Source: Oscillospiraceae bacterium (lineage in GTDB: Bacteria > Bacillota > Clostridia > Oscillospirales > Oscillospiraceae). Taken from it: a DNA stretch of 6,331 nt. Position 1 is the first letter of the stretch. Every line of letters begins with the position of its first letter. Shown here in pieces: positions 1-4,893 of the stretch. A program made the translations under genes and the position numbers. A model generated the notes under the pieces. The model had not been told where the DNA came from and did no database searches. It saw only the letters and a program-made list of their open reading frames with translations. The stretch is taken from assembly GCA_017557265.1 (NCBI GenBank), contig JAFZAM010000069.1, positions 1 through 6,331 on the forward strand, given 5' to 3'.

Positions 1-690
1 CGTCGGGCCGAAGGTGTACACGTCGCCGAAGGCGAGCGCGTAGCTCTCGGCGCTGAGCTGGCCGGAGACGGTAAGATACGAGGATTTGCCGAAGAAGTCC
101 TGCGCGTAGTCGACGGCGCCGTCCTCGGTCCTCGGGGGATCCTCGAGATCGAGCGTCGTGACGCGGAACATCTCGCCCGCGCCCTCGCAGTCGCTGGCCG
201 TTATGAGCGGCGTATGGACGTAGACGAAGCCCCTGTCCTGGAAGAAGCAGTGAATGGCGTGCGCGGCGACGCTGCGGACGCGGAACACAGCCGAGAAGAG
301 GTTCGTCCTCGGTCTCAGGTGCGCTATCGTCCTGAGGTACTCGACGCTGTGACGCTTTTTCTGTAGGGGATACGCGGGGTCGGACAGGCCCTCGACCGCT
401 ATATCGGACGCGCGCAGCTCGAAGGGCTGCTTGGCCTCCGGGGTCAGGACCAGCTCGCCGGAAACGACGAAGGCCGTACCGACGTTCTGACGGGCGATAT
501 CCTTGTAATTATTCAGCTTTCCGTCCTCAAATACGATCTGAAGGCTTTTAAAGCAGCTTCCGTCATTGAGCTCGATAAAGCCGAAGTTTTTCATGTCGCG
601 AATGGTGCGCGCCCAGCCGCAGACCGTGATCTGCTTTCCGGCAAAGCTCTCCGCGTCGCGGAAGATATCGCGGATATTGGTTCTTTTCAT
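1..690 (-). CDS. asnS: Asparaginyl-tRNA synthetase, N-terminal 230 residues (partial, runs off the window)
   Basis: Charges tRNA-Asn with asparagine in the cytoplasm (class IIb aminoacyl-tRNA synthetase). Reading the minus strand from the ATG at 690-688 gives 230 uninterrupted codons to the window edge. Residues about 17-105 are the OB-fold anticodon-binding domain (ITVCGWARTIRDMKNFGFIEL). The class II core follows, with motif 1 around residues 136-161 ending in the expected proline (GFVYVHTP). Then come CEGAGEMF and the strongly AsnRS-like segment DFFGKSSYLTVSGQLSAESY. The visible part ends in YTFGPT, which leads into motif 2 in this family. The FFGK...LTVSGQL segment separates it from AspRS. 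The usual length is about 460 residues, so roughly half is seen. GGAG at 702-699, 8 bases upstream, supports this start; an in-frame ATG six codons earlier (708-706) overlaps that site and is unlikely. It has its own promoter and is separated from the lgt operon by a terminator. Confidence 0.96.
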   Translation of the reverse strand, partial: MKRTNIRDIFRDAESFAGKQITVCGWARTIRDMKNFGFIELNDGSCFKSLQIVFEDGKLNNYKDIARQNVGTAFVVSGELVLTPEAKQPFELRASDIAVEGLSDPAYPLQKKRHSVEYLRTIAHLRPRTNLFSAVFRVRSVAAHAIHCFFQDRGFVYVHTPLITASDCEGAGEMFRVTTLDLEDPPRTEDGAVDYAQDFFGKSSYLTVSGQLSAESYALAFGDVYTFGPT

Positions 691-698
691 CGCTACAG

Positions 699-702
699 CT
701 CC
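699..702 (-). promoter_or_regulatory. Ribosome binding site of asnS
   Basis: GGAG within AAAGGAGC on the minus strand lies 8 bases before the ATG at 690. It decides between two in-frame ATG codons: the upstream one (708-706) abuts this site and would have no ribosome binding site of its own. Confidence 0.8.
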
Positions 703-740
703 TTTCATCGTTATTTCGCGATAAATAAAAATCGTGTGTC

Positions 741-769
741 AGTATAACACAATACTCGCGCCGTGGCAA
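741..769 (-). promoter_or_regulatory. Sigma-A promoter of asnS
   Basis: On the minus strand, -35 TTGCCA (769-764) and -10 TATACT (746-741) are separated by exactly 17 bases. The -10 is preceded by TGT, an extended -10 arrangement. Transcription should start near 734, leaving a leader of about 45 bases before the ATG at 690. The leader is too short for a T-box, so regulation by uncharged tRNA through that mechanism is not supported. The -35 begins two bases after the T-tract of the preceding terminator. Confidence 0.8.
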
Positions 770-770
770 G

Positions 771-806
771 AATAAAAAGCGCGGTGCGGAATTTCTCCGC
801 ACCGCG
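771..806 (-). terminator. Intrinsic (Rho-independent) terminator of the yfmF-yfmH-lgt operon
   Basis: A perfect 11-bp GC-rich stem pairs 780-790 (CGCGGTGCGGA) with 796-806 (TCCGCACCGCG) around a 5-base loop. On the minus strand the stem is followed by CTTTTTATTCTT, so it acts on right-to-left transcription. It starts 14 bases after the stop codon of the coiled-coil gene. There is no T-run on the other side, so it is one-directional. Confidence 0.95.
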
Positions 807-820
807 GCATGTTCCGGCGC

Positions 821-1213
821 TTATTCCTCCGCGGAGGGTTCCTCCTCGGGCTCCGCCTCGGGGACTTCGATAACGGGCTCGGCTTCTTCCTTTTCACCCT
901 TGAGCGCGGCCTTGCACTGCTCTATCTCGTCCCTGCACTGGGCTATGACGGCGAGCGAGGAGGCTATCCTTCTGCACTCGTCGGCCAGGGTCTCGTCGGG
1001 CGCGTCCTTGAACGTCTTGTAATAGAGCTTGCCGAGGTCGGAATAAGCCTTGCGGAGGGCGTCCTTTTCGGAGATGACGTCCGCGTTGAGCTTGGAGATG
1101 CGCGCGACGAGCTTGGTCTTCTCCGCGGCGGTCTTCGCGAGCTCGATGGACTTGGCGGCGATATGCTCCGCCGTCTCTCCGGTCCTCTGTCTTATCTCGT
1201 CAAAATTGGCCAT
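821..1213 (-). CDS. Small coiled-coil protein with acidic C-terminal tail, function unknown
   Basis: A 130-residue cytoplasmic-looking protein with no signal peptide or membrane segment. Residues about 5-108 are almost free of proline and glycine and rich in Ala, Glu, Lys, Leu and Arg, as in long helices or a coiled coil. Residues 30-66 (AEKTKLVARISKLNADVISE, then a YSDLGKLYY motif) resemble small clostridial proteins that I recall as often ending in a zinc ribbon; that is memory, not a search. No zinc ribbon is present: the cysteines (80, 93, 100) are single and helix-spaced. The last 25 residues are a Glu/Pro-rich tail (EVPEAEPEEEPSAEE). GGGAGG at 1227-1222 lies 8 bases before the ATG at 1213, so MANFDE is the likely start rather than the ATG at 1219, which is only 2 bases away. 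It follows lgt by 22 bases and is the last gene before the terminator, so it is co-transcribed with lgt. I cannot assign a function. Confidence 0.82.
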   Translation of the reverse strand: MANFDEIRQRTGETAEHIAAKSIELAKTAAEKTKLVARISKLNADVISEKDALRKAYSDLGKLYYKTFKDAPDETLADECRRIASSLAVIAQCRDEIEQCKAALKGEKEEAEPVIEVPEAEPEEEPSAEE

Positions 1214-1221
1214 GATCATGT

Positions 1222-1227
1222 CCTCCC
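1222..1227 (-). promoter_or_regulatory. Ribosome binding site of the coiled-coil gene
   Basis: GGGAGG on the minus strand lies between the lgt stop codon and the next gene. Its spacing is 8 bases to the ATG at 1213 but 2 bases to the ATG at 1219, which selects the second ATG. Confidence 0.8.
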
Positions 1228-1235
1228 GTCACATT

Positions 1236-2255
1236 CTATTCTTTATCGTTGCCGCCGCTCTCATCCTCATCTTCCGGAGGATCGTCTATAAACGGCGAAA
1301 ACGCGCTGTCCTCGTCCTTGTGCGAAAGCATGCGGAAAGCGTCGGAGAGCTCCTCGTCGAACTCGTCGTCGGTGACGGAGAGCTCCGCGGCAGGCTCGGG
1401 TTCCTTGACCTTGTCTCTGTTGACCCACATCTCCTCGGGCTCATGGTGCTTGGAGACCTGATTGTAGATAAGTAGTATCCCGCCGACTATTATGCAAAGC
1501 AGAGCGATTATCTGCGATACGCGCAGGTTCGTCCCGGGAATGTAAAGACTGTCGGAGCGGAGCCCCTCTATCCATACGCGGCCGAGACCGTACCAGACCA
1601 GATACATGAGGAATATCTGCCCGTCGTATTTTCTCTTTTTTGAGTAAAAATGGAGCAGGATAAAGCCGATAATGTTCCAGAGGCTCTCATAGAGGAAGCA
1701 GGGATGATAGTAATACGTCCCCGCTTCGGTGACGAGGCCCATCCTCCAGGGAAGGCTCGCCGCCGCGCCGGTCAGCCTCTCGCTCATGGCCTCGCGGTTG
1801 GTGAAGTTGCCCCATCTGCCGACGGCCTGCCCGATAAGGAGCCCGAGGCTCACTATATCGAGCACAGGCGTCTTTTTGACCTTCTTTACCTTGGAGTATA
1901 TCAGAATGCCTATGACGCAGCCTATGACGCCGCCGTAAATGGCAAGGCCGCCGTTCCATATCTGGAAAACGCTCCAGAAGTTGTCCTTATAGCTGTCCCA
2001 CTCGAATATGACGTAATACGCCCTCGCGCAGACGACTGCAGGGATGACGCCGCAGAGCAGCAGGTCGATGATGCCGTCCTCCGTGAGACCGAACTGCGGA
2101 GCCCTCTTCATCGCGTAGATGACGGCGAGAAGGAAGCCTATCGCTATGATGACGCCGTACCAGTGGACCTTCCAGCCGAATACCGTGAAGTAGGACGGAA
2201 AGTCGAGACGGAATGCGTCTCCGAAAAGCGGAAACGTTATGATGGGATCGCTCAT
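1236..2255 (-). CDS. lgt: Prolipoprotein diacylglyceryl transferase (Lgt) with a long acidic C-terminal extension
   Basis: Transfers diacylglycerol from phosphatidylglycerol to the lipobox cysteine of prolipoproteins, in the cytoplasmic membrane. The 339-residue product has several hydrophobic membrane segments. It carries the Lgt signature GRWGNFTNREA (146-156), with Arg147, Asn150 and Glu155 matching E. coli R143, N146 and E151. Tyr33 in HWYG matches Y26, and GRVWIEGLR (225-233) gives Arg226 and Glu230, matching R239 and E243. The position of E. coli H103 is Tyr107 (GGLAIYGG). Typical Lgt is about 260-290 residues; here residues about 270-339 are an extra hydrophilic tail rich in Asp and Glu, expected in the cytoplasm. 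The start at 2255 overlaps the yfmH stop as ATGA, and AAGG lies 7 bases upstream. The frame stays open to 2423, but that part is arginine-rich, lies inside yfmH and does not resemble Lgt. Confidence 0.97.
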   Translation of the reverse strand: MSDPIITFPLFGDAFRLDFPSYFTVFGWKVHWYGVIIAIGFLLAVIYAMKRAPQFGLTEDGIIDLLLCGVIPAVVCARAYYVIFEWDSYKDNFWSVFQIWNGGLAIYGGVIGCVIGILIYSKVKKVKKTPVLDIVSLGLLIGQAVGRWGNFTNREAMSERLTGAAASLPWRMGLVTEAGTYYYHPCFLYESLWNIIGFILLHFYSKKRKYDGQIFLMYLVWYGLGRVWIEGLRSDSLYIPGTNLRVSQIIALLCIIVGGILLIYNQVSKHHEPEEMWVNRDKVKEPEPAAELSVTDDEFDEELSDAFRMLSHKDEDSAFSPFIDDPPEDEDESGGNDKE

Positions 2256-3541
2256 GCGTTCACCTTCTTTACAGGTTCGATGACGGAAACGGTCATCTTT
2301 TCGGGAATGACGTTTTCTTTCAAAAATCCGAGCACGTCGGAAACGGCGAAGGAATTGATGACGTCGAGCTCGGACATGGCCTCGTAGCCGTAGAAATAGC
2401 CGTTGACCATGAGCATGCAGCACGATTCGGGCGAATTGAGCATGCGCAGCGTCCCGCCGATTGCGGACTTTTTGAGTCCGTCGAAATACTCCGCGTCGCC
2501 GCCGGTCGAGGCGAGCGCCCGAGCCTCTTTGACGAGTTCGGCCGCGACGTCGCCGCCGTTGTCGCCCTCGGCGCTGATATAGGCAAAGAGCGCGCCGGCC
2601 TCCTCTTCGACTCCGAAGCCGAAGCTGTCGTTTATGACGCCCTGCTCGTAGAGGCGGATATAGAGCGGAGAGGAAGGTCCCGCGAGGTAGTCCATGGCTA
2701 GCTCGGCGAGAAGATTCTGCCGGAAAAGCGCCTCGCCGCCCGCGGGATCGGGATCGAGCTTTATGCCTATCATGTAGTTCGGGATGGAGACGTCCATCTC
2801 GCGGACCGTCTTGCTCTCGGAGACGAACGGGCCCTCGCTGAAGCCCGTATCGCGCACGGGAACGTCTCCGGCCTCGGCCGTCACGACCTCGCGCGCGGCC
2901 GCTATCACAGCCTCCGGGTCGACGCGGCCCGCGACGGCGAGAACCATGTTCGAGGGATTGTAGAAGACCTTGTGGCAGTCGTAGAGCGTCTGCGGGGTTA
3001 TCTTTGCGATGGACTCGACAGTACCCGGCACGGATATGCGCACGGGGTGCTCGGCGTACATGGCCTTGAGCAGGTTTTCATATACGACGTGGGACGGGCT
3101 GTCCTCGCACATGCGTATCTCCTGTCCTATTATCCCCTGCTCCTTGGCGACGCTCGCGTCCGTGAAATACGGCGTAGTGACGTAGCTCAGCAGGACGCGG
3201 AGCGACTGCTCCAAATTATCCGTGCATGAGAAGATATAGCACGTGCTGTCCGGTCCGGTGAAAGCGTTGGGCGAAGCGCCGAGCGCGGATAGCGCGGTCA
3301 TTGCGTCGCTGCCGTCGGGCATGTCGAACATCTTGTGCTCGAGAAAATGGGCGATACCCTCGGGAGTCTCGACGAACTCGTCTCCGAGCTTGAAGCGGCA
3401 GTCGGAGCCGCCGTATCTCGTCGCGAACGCGGCGAAGGTCTTGACGTAGTCCTGCTTCGGCATGACGAATACCGCCAGGCCGTTATCGAGGACCTCGGAA
3501 TATATCTTTTCGCCGAGCTCGGGATATTCTTTGCAGGTCAT
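2252..3541 (-). CDS. yfmH: M16 family zinc peptidase, YfmH-type (catalytic subunit)
   Basis: A 429-residue M16B-type (pitrilysin/mitochondrial processing peptidase-like) protein. The inverted zinc motif HFLEH is at residues 65-69, with His65 and His69 as ligands and Glu68 as the catalytic base. Glu141 in KEQGIIGQE is the likely third ligand, with Glu134 seven residues before it as in the ERDVIxxE pattern of the family. Downstream it shows the family's ALGASPNAFTGPDSTCYIFSC stretch. In the C-terminal half, the place where M16 proteins usually carry the substrate-binding Arg/Tyr pair reads LYEQGVIND, so that pair is missing; the upstream partner has it. No signal peptide is seen, so it is probably cytoplasmic. 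AGGAGG lies 7 bases before the ATG, which overlaps the yfmF stop (ATGA); its own stop overlaps lgt in the same way. The Bacillus homologue is ymfH; the database label linking it to EF-P modification rests, as far as I recall, on gene neighbourhood. The substrate is unknown. Confidence 0.93.
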   Translation of the reverse strand: MTCKEYPELGEKIYSEVLDNGLAVFVMPKQDYVKTFAAFATRYGGSDCRFKLGDEFVETPEGIAHFLEHKMFDMPDGSDAMTALSALGASPNAFTGPDSTCYIFSCTDNLEQSLRVLLSYVTTPYFTDASVAKEQGIIGQEIRMCEDSPSHVVYENLLKAMYAEHPVRISVPGTVESIAKITPQTLYDCHKVFYNPSNMVLAVAGRVDPEAVIAAAREVVTAEAGDVPVRDTGFSEGPFVSESKTVREMDVSIPNYMIGIKLDPDPAGGEALFRQNLLAELAMDYLAGPSSPLYIRLYEQGVINDSFGFGVEEEAGALFAYISAEGDNGGDVAAELVKEARALASTGGDAEYFDGLKKSAIGGTLRMLNSPESCCMLMVNGYFYGYEAMSELDVINSFAVSDVLGFLKENVIPEKMTVSVIEPVKKVNA

Positions 3542-4827
3542 TCCGCGACCTCCTTTTCCTCACCGCGCAGGAAGTACACGCAGTCGAGCCTGACGCTCTT
3601 CGCGACCCTGACGACGTCCTCGCGGGTTATCTCGCCGATGAGCAGCGCGTATTCCGACGGAGAGTAGGTCAGCCCGTCGATGGAATGTGCGAGGTAATAG
3701 GCGTCGAGCGAGGATACGGAATCCTCCATGGCGCGCACGGAGTTTACAAGACTGCTGATCGCGGAGGAGAGCTCGCCTTCGGATATGTCGCCCTCGGCGC
3801 AGGCTCTGAGCTGCGCGAGTATCTCGTCGCGCGCGGTCTCGTATTTATCGAACTCGACTCCGCTTATGACGAACATGACGCCCTTGAAGCGGTCGGTCAC
3901 GGAACTCGCATAATAGCAAAGCGACATGCGCTCGCGCACATTCATGAAGAGCTTCGACGTCACTCCGCCGCCGAAAACGGCGTTGAAAACCGCTATTGAA
4001 GCGTAGTCCGGGGAGTACATCACCTCGCCGAGGCGAAACCCCATCGTGAGTTTGCCCTGCGTGACGTCCATGGTCTCGGTCACGAACCTCGGCTCGCCGC
4101 ATTCGACTCTTATCTCAGTCCCGGCGGAGAGGTCTATCTCGCCTCTCGGCAGCGTGCTGAAGGCGTTCAGGACGGCCTCGGTGATCCGCTCGAGGTCGGC
4201 GCCGCCGCAATAGAATATCTTTATCGGAGCCGTCGCGAGGATGGCCTTATAGTGCTTCGTCAGCGCTATCTGCGCTATCCTTTCGGCTGATTTGAGCGAG
4301 CCGTTTCTGTCCGTCCCGTACGCTTCGCCGGAGAACATTATCTCCTTAAGGCGCATGAACGAATAGGTCCGCTTGTCGCTCATCTCGGAGCGTATGGCGT
4401 CGCAGAGGTTGTCCCGCTCGGAGCGCACGTAATCGGCCTTCAGGAGACCGCCGCGCGTCGCGGGATCGAGAAGCAGCTCAGCCGTCAGGGAAACGACTTT
4501 TTCAAGAATGCTCTCTTCGCCGGGCAGATATCTGTCGTCGGCGAAGTTCGAGGAAAAGCCGACGCACTGTATCTCGCCTATCGTGCGCACGACGGGGTCT
4601 ATCGTCGCCCCGTAGAGGCGGTCGAGCTCGTCGGAGATGCTTTTGAGGTCCGGCAGTCTCTTGCAGCCGCGGCGCAGGACGTGCATGATGAGCGCGTTTT
4701 TCGCCGCGCTCGACTTGTCCAGCTGAAGCAGCAGATTGACGCTCAGGTGCCCGGTCTTGAACTTATCCGTATGCACGTAGATAAGCTCGACGCCGGGCAT
4801 TATCGAATTGATGACCGCCTTTTCCAA
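3538..4827 (-). CDS. yfmF: M16 family peptidase-like protein, YfmF-type (non-catalytic subunit)
   Basis: About 429 residues, M16 fold, probably cytoplasmic. The early TDKFKTGHLSVNLLLQL strand and the helix after it match the M16 N-terminal domain. Where active members have HxxEH, this one has ALIMHVLRRGCKR, so it cannot bind the catalytic zinc. The C-terminal half keeps the family motif SKLFMNVRERMSLCYYAS, with Arg298 and Tyr305 in the usual Arg-x6-Tyr substrate-binding pair. It is therefore the expected non-catalytic partner of the YfmH-type protein, as in two-subunit M16B peptidases and MPP alpha/beta; heterodimer formation is inferred. The start is uncertain. A GTG at 4836 extends the frame by three codons but has no properly spaced ribosome binding site, whereas TTG at 4827 has GGAG 8 bases upstream. 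It is first in the operon, with a strong promoter upstream. Its stop overlaps the yfmH start by four bases. Confidence 0.92.
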   Translation of the reverse strand: MEKAVINSIMPGVELIYVHTDKFKTGHLSVNLLLQLDKSSAAKNALIMHVLRRGCKRLPDLKSISDELDRLYGATIDPVVRTIGEIQCVGFSSNFADDRYLPGEESILEKVVSLTAELLLDPATRGGLLKADYVRSERDNLCDAIRSEMSDKRTYSFMRLKEIMFSGEAYGTDRNGSLKSAERIAQIALTKHYKAILATAPIKIFYCGGADLERITEAVLNAFSTLPRGEIDLSAGTEIRVECGEPRFVTETMDVTQGKLTMGFRLGEVMYSPDYASIAVFNAVFGGGVTSKLFMNVRERMSLCYYASSVTDRFKGVMFVISGVEFDKYETARDEILAQLRACAEGDISEGELSSAISSLVNSVRAMEDSVSSLDAYYLAHSIDGLTYSPSEYALLIGEITREDVVRVAKSVRLDCVYFLRGEEKEVAE

Positions 4828-4835
4828 GTTTCTCA

Positions 4836-4841
4836 CTCCCT
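4836..4841 (-). promoter_or_regulatory. Ribosome binding site of yfmF
   Basis: AGGGAG on the minus strand, with its GGAG core 8 bases before the TTG at 4827. The alternative GTG start (4836-4834) shares its first G with this site, so both cannot be used as read; this favours TTG. Confidence 0.65.
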
Positions 4842-4864
4842 GACGAGGTGCTTTAATCCAAATA

Positions 4865-4893
4865 ATTATACCATCTGGGGTATGCTATGGCAA
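4865..4893 (-). promoter_or_regulatory. Sigma-A promoter of the yfmF-yfmH-lgt operon
   Basis: On the minus strand, -35 TTGCCA (4893-4888, one mismatch to TTGACA) and a perfect -10 TATAAT (4870-4865) are separated by 17 bases. Transcription should start near 4858, about 30 bases before the TTG start. The spacer covers the GH94 stop codon (4887-4885), and the -35 lies in the last two GH94 codons. No operator or riboswitch is visible. The arrangement matches the asnS promoter (same -35, same spacing). Confidence 0.82.

Noticed and set aside
711..728. TTATTT/AAATAA hairpin in the asnS leader as a regulatory element
   Set aside because: Six A-T pairs with a 6-base loop is too weak to support a claim, and no riboswitch or T-box features surround it.
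809..1291. 160-codon plus-strand open frame opposite the coiled-coil gene
   Set aside because: Its start lies beside the terminator stem, it has no promoter or ribosome binding site that I can see, and its leucine/glycine-rich product mirrors the opposite strand.
1650..2387. 245-codon open frame on the plus strand opposite lgt and the end of yfmH
   Set aside because: It is antisense to two well-supported genes, resembles no family I know, and is explained by GC-rich codon bias on the other strand.
2256..2423. N-terminal extension of lgt by 56 codons
   Set aside because: The extension is arginine/histidine-rich, fully overlaps yfmH and is unlike any Lgt; the ATG at 2255 has a ribosome binding site and the operon's ATGA overlap.
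4868..4883. Small inverted repeat (ATACC/GGTAT) after the GH94 gene as a terminator
   Set aside because: The stem is only 5 bp, there is no T-run, and it overlaps the -10 box, so it is better read as promoter sequence.
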